DNA from: an uncultured Bacilli bacterium
GTDB taxonomy: Bacteria; Bacillota_I; Bacilli_A; RF39; UBA660
Length of the DNA: 64,000 bases
Direction: 5' to 3'
NCBI GenBank assembly: GCA_934141245.1
Contig: CAKPCB010000001.1
Location: 62,001 to 126,000, forward strand
How positions within the stretch are numbered: position 1 is the stretch's first letter; the number at the start of each line of letters is the position of its first letter. Below, one piece after another: positions 61,031-64,000 of this stretch. The notes under the pieces were generated by a model. It did no database searches. It worked only from the letters and a program-made list of their open reading frames with translations, and was not told the origin of the DNA. Position numbers and translations under genes: made by a program.

Positions 61031-61699
61031 ATGAAAGGTAAATTGATTGTAATAGAAGGAACTGATTGCAGTGGTAAACAAACTCAAACAGAATTACTTA
61101 AAAAAAGACTTAATGATTTAAAACTGAACTGTATAAGGATAGATTTTCCAAGATATGACACACCAACTGGTAAGATAGTTGGGGGACCATACTTAGGAAA
61201 GCCCGAAATTTGTGATTCTTTCTTTTTAGAAGGTGCTGTTAATGTTGATCCTAAGGTAGCATCGTTATATTATGCTGCTGACAGAAAATATAATATTGGT
61301 AAAGTAAATGAATACTTAGATAAAGGATATTATGTAATACTTGATAGATACACTACATCTAATCTAGCACATCAAGGTAGTAAAATTTTAGATAAAGATG
61401 AACGATTTAATATGTATCAATGGATAGATAAGTTAGAATATTGGTTGTTAGAACTTCCTAAGCCTGATATGACATTGTTTTTACATATGCCATATGAGTA
61501 TTCATTAGAATTAAAAAAGAATAGAGTTAGTTTAGATGAACATGAAAAAAGCGAATTTCATTTAAAACATGCAGAAGCCTGTTATTTGGAACTTAAAGAA
61601 TTATATAATTGGGAATATATTAACTGTATTAAAGATAATAAGATTAGAAGTGTTGAAGATATAAGTGATGAAGTATTAGATAAAGTTTTAAATAAGTAA
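61031..61699 (+). CDS. tmk: Thymidylate kinase
   Basis: 222 residues. It phosphorylates dTMP. The P-loop is VIEGTDCSGKQTQTELL (~6-22), DFPRYDTPTGKIV has the substrate Arg, and VILDRYTTSNLAHQGSKI is the DRY...S motif. A lid region with MPYEYSLELKKNR follows. The P-loop reads SGKQT, like the clostridial subgroup of dTMP kinases. ATG 61031 has AAGGATT eight bases upstream; an in-frame start at 61001 lies inside folA. It completes the thyA-folA-tmk set and is followed by a terminator. Confidence 0.93.
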   Translation: MKGKLIVIEGTDCSGKQTQTELLKKRLNDLKLNCIRIDFPRYDTPTGKIVGGPYLGKPEICDSFFLEGAVNVDPKVASLYYAADRKYNIGKVNEYLDKGYYVILDRYTTSNLAHQGSKILDKDERFNMYQWIDKLEYWLLELPKPDMTLFLHMPYEYSLELKKNRVSLDEHEKSEFHLKHAEACYLELKELYNWEYINCIKDNKIRSVEDISDEVLDKVLNK

Positions 61700-61730
61700 A
61701 ATTAAAGGAATGATAAATATTTATAATTTC

Positions 61731-61763
61731 ACAGTATTGGCAAAGTTCAATACTGTTTTCTTT
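61731..61763 (+). terminator. Terminator after tmk
   Basis: ACAGTATTG and CAATACTGT form a perfect nine-pair stem with an eight-base loop, then TTTCTTT. Confidence 0.88.
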
Positions 61764-61812
61764 GCAAGAAGTCAACAAATACTACCAAGCTTGCTATAAT
61801 TAGAGTGATAGT

Positions 61813-62202
61813 ATGGAATATAAGGAACATTCATCAATTGATTTAATGAAAGTGCAGGTGGATATAGACATGAAAATGTTACTATTAAAGGTACAAGCCA
61901 TATACCACCAGATTATTTAAAATTACCAGAACTAATGGAAAAATTTATTGTTAATTATAATACATGGAGAACTTGTTAAAATACATCCATTCGTGGATTG
62001 GAATGATAGAATATCAAGGTTGCTTATGAATTTGAATTTGATGAGTAGTGGATATTTACCTGTAATAATTAAGAAAGAATCAAGACTAAAATATTATGAA
62101 ACATTAGATAAAGCACATACAACAGGTAATTATACAGATTTTATTAAGTTGGTTACTGAATTAGAAATTGAGATGCTCAATAAACACTTAAAATTATTAT
62201 AA
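61813..62202 (+). pseudogene. Decayed fic-family gene
   Basis: Two frames hold pieces of a Fic (AMP-transferase fold) protein. Frame one (61848-61979) reads ESAGGYRHENVTIKGTSHIPP and stops. Frame two (from ~61948) reads IHGELVKIHPFVDWNDRISR, then RLLMNLNLMSSGY and DKAHTTGNYTDFIKLV to a stop at 62202. The N-terminal half is missing, and there is a frame change with loss of residues between the pieces. The active-site motif HPFxxGNGR reads HPFVDWNDR (Gly to Trp and Asp). The product cannot be a working Fic enzyme. Confidence 0.82.
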
Positions 62203-62227
62203 ATGTTAAAAAAAATTACTCAAAAGA

Positions 62228-62255
62228 AAACCCTTAGATTTTTTTCTAGGGGTTT
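62228..62255 (+). terminator. Hairpin between the fic remnant and pilB
   Basis: AAACCCTTAGA pairs with TCTAGGGGTTT over 11 positions with one G-U. A- and T-rich flanks on both sides let it serve both strands, mainly the minus-strand pilB. Confidence 0.7.
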
Positions 62256-62270
62256 ATCTATATTCTATTT

Positions 62271-63716
62271 TTATATTACTTCAAGATCATTATTCATGTT
62301 AGGTAAATCATTTTCAAAAAAGTTATCAACATCATTTGATTCAATATCATCTAAAACAATATCTTTTAATTTTGGAATATTATCTTGATTTGGTTGTATT
62401 ACTTGATTTTGATTGACCTGAATTGGTTCAGGTGTTTTAATTGGCATTTTAGGAGTAGGTATAGGAATAGGATTTATACTACCTTGTTCTTTTTTTCTTC
62501 TTTTTTCTGCCATTTCTTTTAATGATTTGATTTCAAGATCAACTTCTATTAATTTAAATATTTCACTAAAAGTAGTATCACCATTAATTATTTTTTCTAA
62601 TCCATCACCAAGTAGAGTTGTAACGTCATCTGTGTAAACTAAATCTTTTAATTCATCTTTTGTAGTATTTGGATTTGCAATAACACTTCTTAGTGTGTCA
62701 TTTATGTATAATACTTCTTCTATAGCAATACGACCATGATATCCATCTGTACATTCATCACATTTAGCTGCATCATATACTTGATTTACTTCTTTATTCA
62801 AAACTAATCTAAATATTTCCTTTTCATAATCTGTAGTGTTTCTTAAAACTCTACATTTAGGGCAAAGCTTTCTTGCTAATTTTTGTGATATGATACCAGT
62901 TAAAGCACTTGATAATAGATATCGTTCTACATCCATATCTAAAAGTCTTTCTATAGTACTAAGTGAGTTGTTAGTATGAAGAGTAGATAATACTAAGTGA
63001 CCTGTAATTGATGCTCTTACAGCAATTTGAGCAGTTTCTGAGTCACGAATCTCACCAATTAAAATTATATTTGGATCCTGTCTTAATATAGAACGTAAAA
63101 CAACAGCAAATGTAAGACCAATCTCACTATTTACTTGAACCTGGTTAATTCCCTCTATATTCATTTCTATTGGATCTTCTACAGTGATTATATTAACATT
63201 TTCTTTATTTAACTCTTGCAACATTGAATATGTAGTAGTACTTTTACCTGAACCAGTTGCACCAGTAACCAATATTATTCCGTTTGGTACACCAAGCATC
63301 TTGTTTAACAACTTAAAGTTTTTTTCTGAAAACCCTAAAGATGCAATACCTGTTAAGCTTTTTGAATAATCAAGAATACGAATAACAACCTTTTCACCTT
63401 CATTGGTAGGTAATACAGAAACACGCATGTCTAAATTTCTTCCTTCTATACGACCTTTTATCGCACCATCTTGTGGTAATCTAGTTTCCGTTATATTCAT
63501 ATTAGAAATAAGCTTAACCCTAGTAATAAAATTCCTTTCATATGCTTTAGGTATAATTGTATGATTTTTTAATTCTCCATCTATACGCATACGAATTAAT
63601 AAGTCATTTTCTCTAGGATCCATATGTATATCACTAGCACGATTAGTTGATGCATACAATATTACTTTATTAACTATATCAACTATAGGTGTATTTACAA
63701 CATCATATTCTATCAT
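62271..63716 (-). CDS. PilB/GspE-type pilus assembly ATPase without N1 domain
   Basis: About 481 residues. It powers pilus or pseudopilus assembly. It starts directly with the N2 domain (ASTNRASDIHMDPRE); the usual ~150-residue N1/MshEN domain is absent. The motor is intact: Walker A LVTGATGSGKSTTTYSM (~155), Asp box EDPIE, Walker B RSILRQDPNIILIGEIRD, His box ITGHLVLSTLHTN, and four zinc Cys (CPKC...CDEC). The last ~100 residues are a Pro/Gln/Asn-rich low-complexity tail ending in acidic repeats, not usual for PilB. AAGGGG lies nine bases before ATG 63716 (63722 is also in frame). A prepilin gene diverges from it. Confidence 0.9.
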   Translation of the reverse strand: MIEYDVVNTPIVDIVNKVILYASTNRASDIHMDPRENDLLIRMRIDGELKNHTIIPKAYERNFITRVKLISNMNITETRLPQDGAIKGRIEGRNLDMRVSVLPTNEGEKVVIRILDYSKSLTGIASLGFSEKNFKLLNKMLGVPNGIILVTGATGSGKSTTTYSMLQELNKENVNIITVEDPIEMNIEGINQVQVNSEIGLTFAVVLRSILRQDPNIILIGEIRDSETAQIAVRASITGHLVLSTLHTNNSLSTIERLLDMDVERYLLSSALTGIISQKLARKLCPKCRVLRNTTDYEKEIFRLVLNKEVNQVYDAAKCDECTDGYHGRIAIEEVLYINDTLRSVIANPNTTKDELKDLVYTDDVTTLLGDGLEKIINGDTTFSEIFKLIEVDLEIKSLKEMAEKRRKKEQGSINPIPIPTPKMPIKTPEPIQVNQNQVIQPNQDNIPKLKDIVLDDIESNDVDNFFENDLPNMNNDLEVI

Positions 63717-63722
63717 AAGCAT

Positions 63723-63823
63723 TAGCCCCTTTTTACTTTTTATATCTTTTTATTCTAGTATTTTATCATAACTTATTATATAATATTAGTTGAAGATAAT
63801 CAATAAGGGGATGATAAATTTCT
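63723..63823. promoter_or_regulatory. Divergent promoter region between pilB and a prepilin gene
   Basis: 101 bases, very AT-rich, with TATAAT-like boxes on both strands (TTATATAATATTAG near 63776 on plus; TTATGATAAAATACTAG on minus). Ribosome sites AAGGGG occur at both ends. Individual start points cannot be fixed. Confidence 0.5.
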
Positions 63824-64000
63824 ATGAAAAAAATAAATAAAAAGGGTTTTGCTCTTGCTGAAGCAATAGTAGTATCAGTTTTTGTTCTTGGAATGTTTAC
63901 ATACTTAGCTATGAATATAATTCCCTTAATAAGTAAGTATGATGCAGTGTTAAAGTATGATAATCCACAAGAAATATATGCTGCAAATGTTTTGTATGAT
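63824..64000 (+). CDS. Type IV prepilin-like protein, start only
   Basis: 59 codons are visible before the window ends. MKKINKKGFALAEAIVVSVF has a basic start, cleavage site after Gly8, Phe at +1 and Glu at +5, then a hydrophobic helix (VVSVFVLGMFTYLAMNIIP), matching class III prepilin signals. After the helix it continues KYDAVLKYDNPQEIYAAN. AAGGGG lies 13 bases upstream, slightly far. With pilB on the other strand it marks the edge of a pilus-assembly locus. Confidence 0.8.
   Translation, partial: MKKINKKGFALAEAIVVSVFVLGMFTYLAMNIIPLISKYDAVLKYDNPQEIYAANVLYD

Noticed and set aside
62203..62388. 61-codon plus-strand frame after the fic remnant
   Set aside because: Runs through a terminator hairpin and the 3' end of pilB; no ribosome site.
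1..64000. CRISPR array, prophage or complete insertion sequence
   Set aside because: No regularly spaced direct repeats, phage structural genes, integrase or transposase were found in the window.
1..64000. Use of TGA as tryptophan codon, as in many Mollicutes
   Set aside because: TGA ends several genes at conserved positions (rsgA, rlmN, the GG-leader gene at 6860), and conserved Trp residues are encoded by TGG.

Overview
The window is chromosomal DNA from a very AT-rich, low-GC Gram-positive-type bacterium. Shine-Dalgarno sites of the AGGAGG type, TTGACA/TATAAT promoters with 17-base spacers and hairpin-plus-T-run terminators are frequent. TGA is used as a stop, so the code is standard and not the Mycoplasma code. 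The gene set (FtsA, FtsZ, SepF, DivIVA, FtsK/SpoIIIE, PASTA kinase with PrpC, YfmF/YfmH, GatCAB, type-3 ProRS with a T-box, alpha2 GlyRS, L-LDH, YfhO) suggests a Bacilli-class Firmicute close to the Erysipelotrichia/Mollicutes border. The species cannot be named from the sequence alone.

Layout. 1-4141: a phosphorelay set (end of a receiver protein, a membrane hybrid histidine kinase, an Hpt protein, and a receiver protein with a degenerate HD-GYP domain). 4223-7182: a bacteriocin-type locus with a C39 peptidase-ABC exporter, a small membrane accessory protein, two short peptides with 15-residue double-glycine leaders and a 52-residue membrane peptide. The first two genes of this locus appear to start at AUA. 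7322-12529: ftsA, ftsZ, ftsK and a small secreted protein. 12576-15430 (minus): a membrane protein, a NahK-like kinase and an HExxH peptidase. 15560-21523: deoD, the yfmF/yfmH pair, a HAD protein, yvcK, and ldh on the opposite strand. 21654-27918: an anchored protein, T-box-proS, an unknown gene, glyQS, a CmpB-type membrane protein and a DNA-binding phosphoesterase.

28057-37187 is an accessory region of surface proteins. It holds two tandem paralogous lipoproteins with NlpC/P60-like tails, two ~404-residue proteins with type IV prepilin N-termini, two paralogous exported proteins with broken HExxH motifs and one papain-like exported protein, with hpt in the middle. A PilB/GspE ATPase and a further prepilin sit at 62271-64000, so a type IV pilus or pseudopilus machine is probably present. 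37295-42535 holds rpsO, pnp, a HerA-like ATPase, sepF and divIVA. 42638-47819 holds a polyprenyl synthase, tRNA-Ser, gatCAB, tRNA-Asn and tRNA-Glu. 47887-53785 holds membrane proteins, including a membrane-tethered protein made of EF-Tu domains 2 and 3 (its N-terminus is frameshifted), and YfhO. 54024-61699 holds rlmN, prpC, prkC, rsgA, rpe, an HD protein, thyA, folA and tmk. A decayed fic gene follows.

Most of the window is housekeeping. The parts most worth attention are the AUA-start bacteriocin locus, the duplicated pilin/pseudo-peptidase region, the membrane-bound EF-Tu-like protein and the unusually compact T-box.
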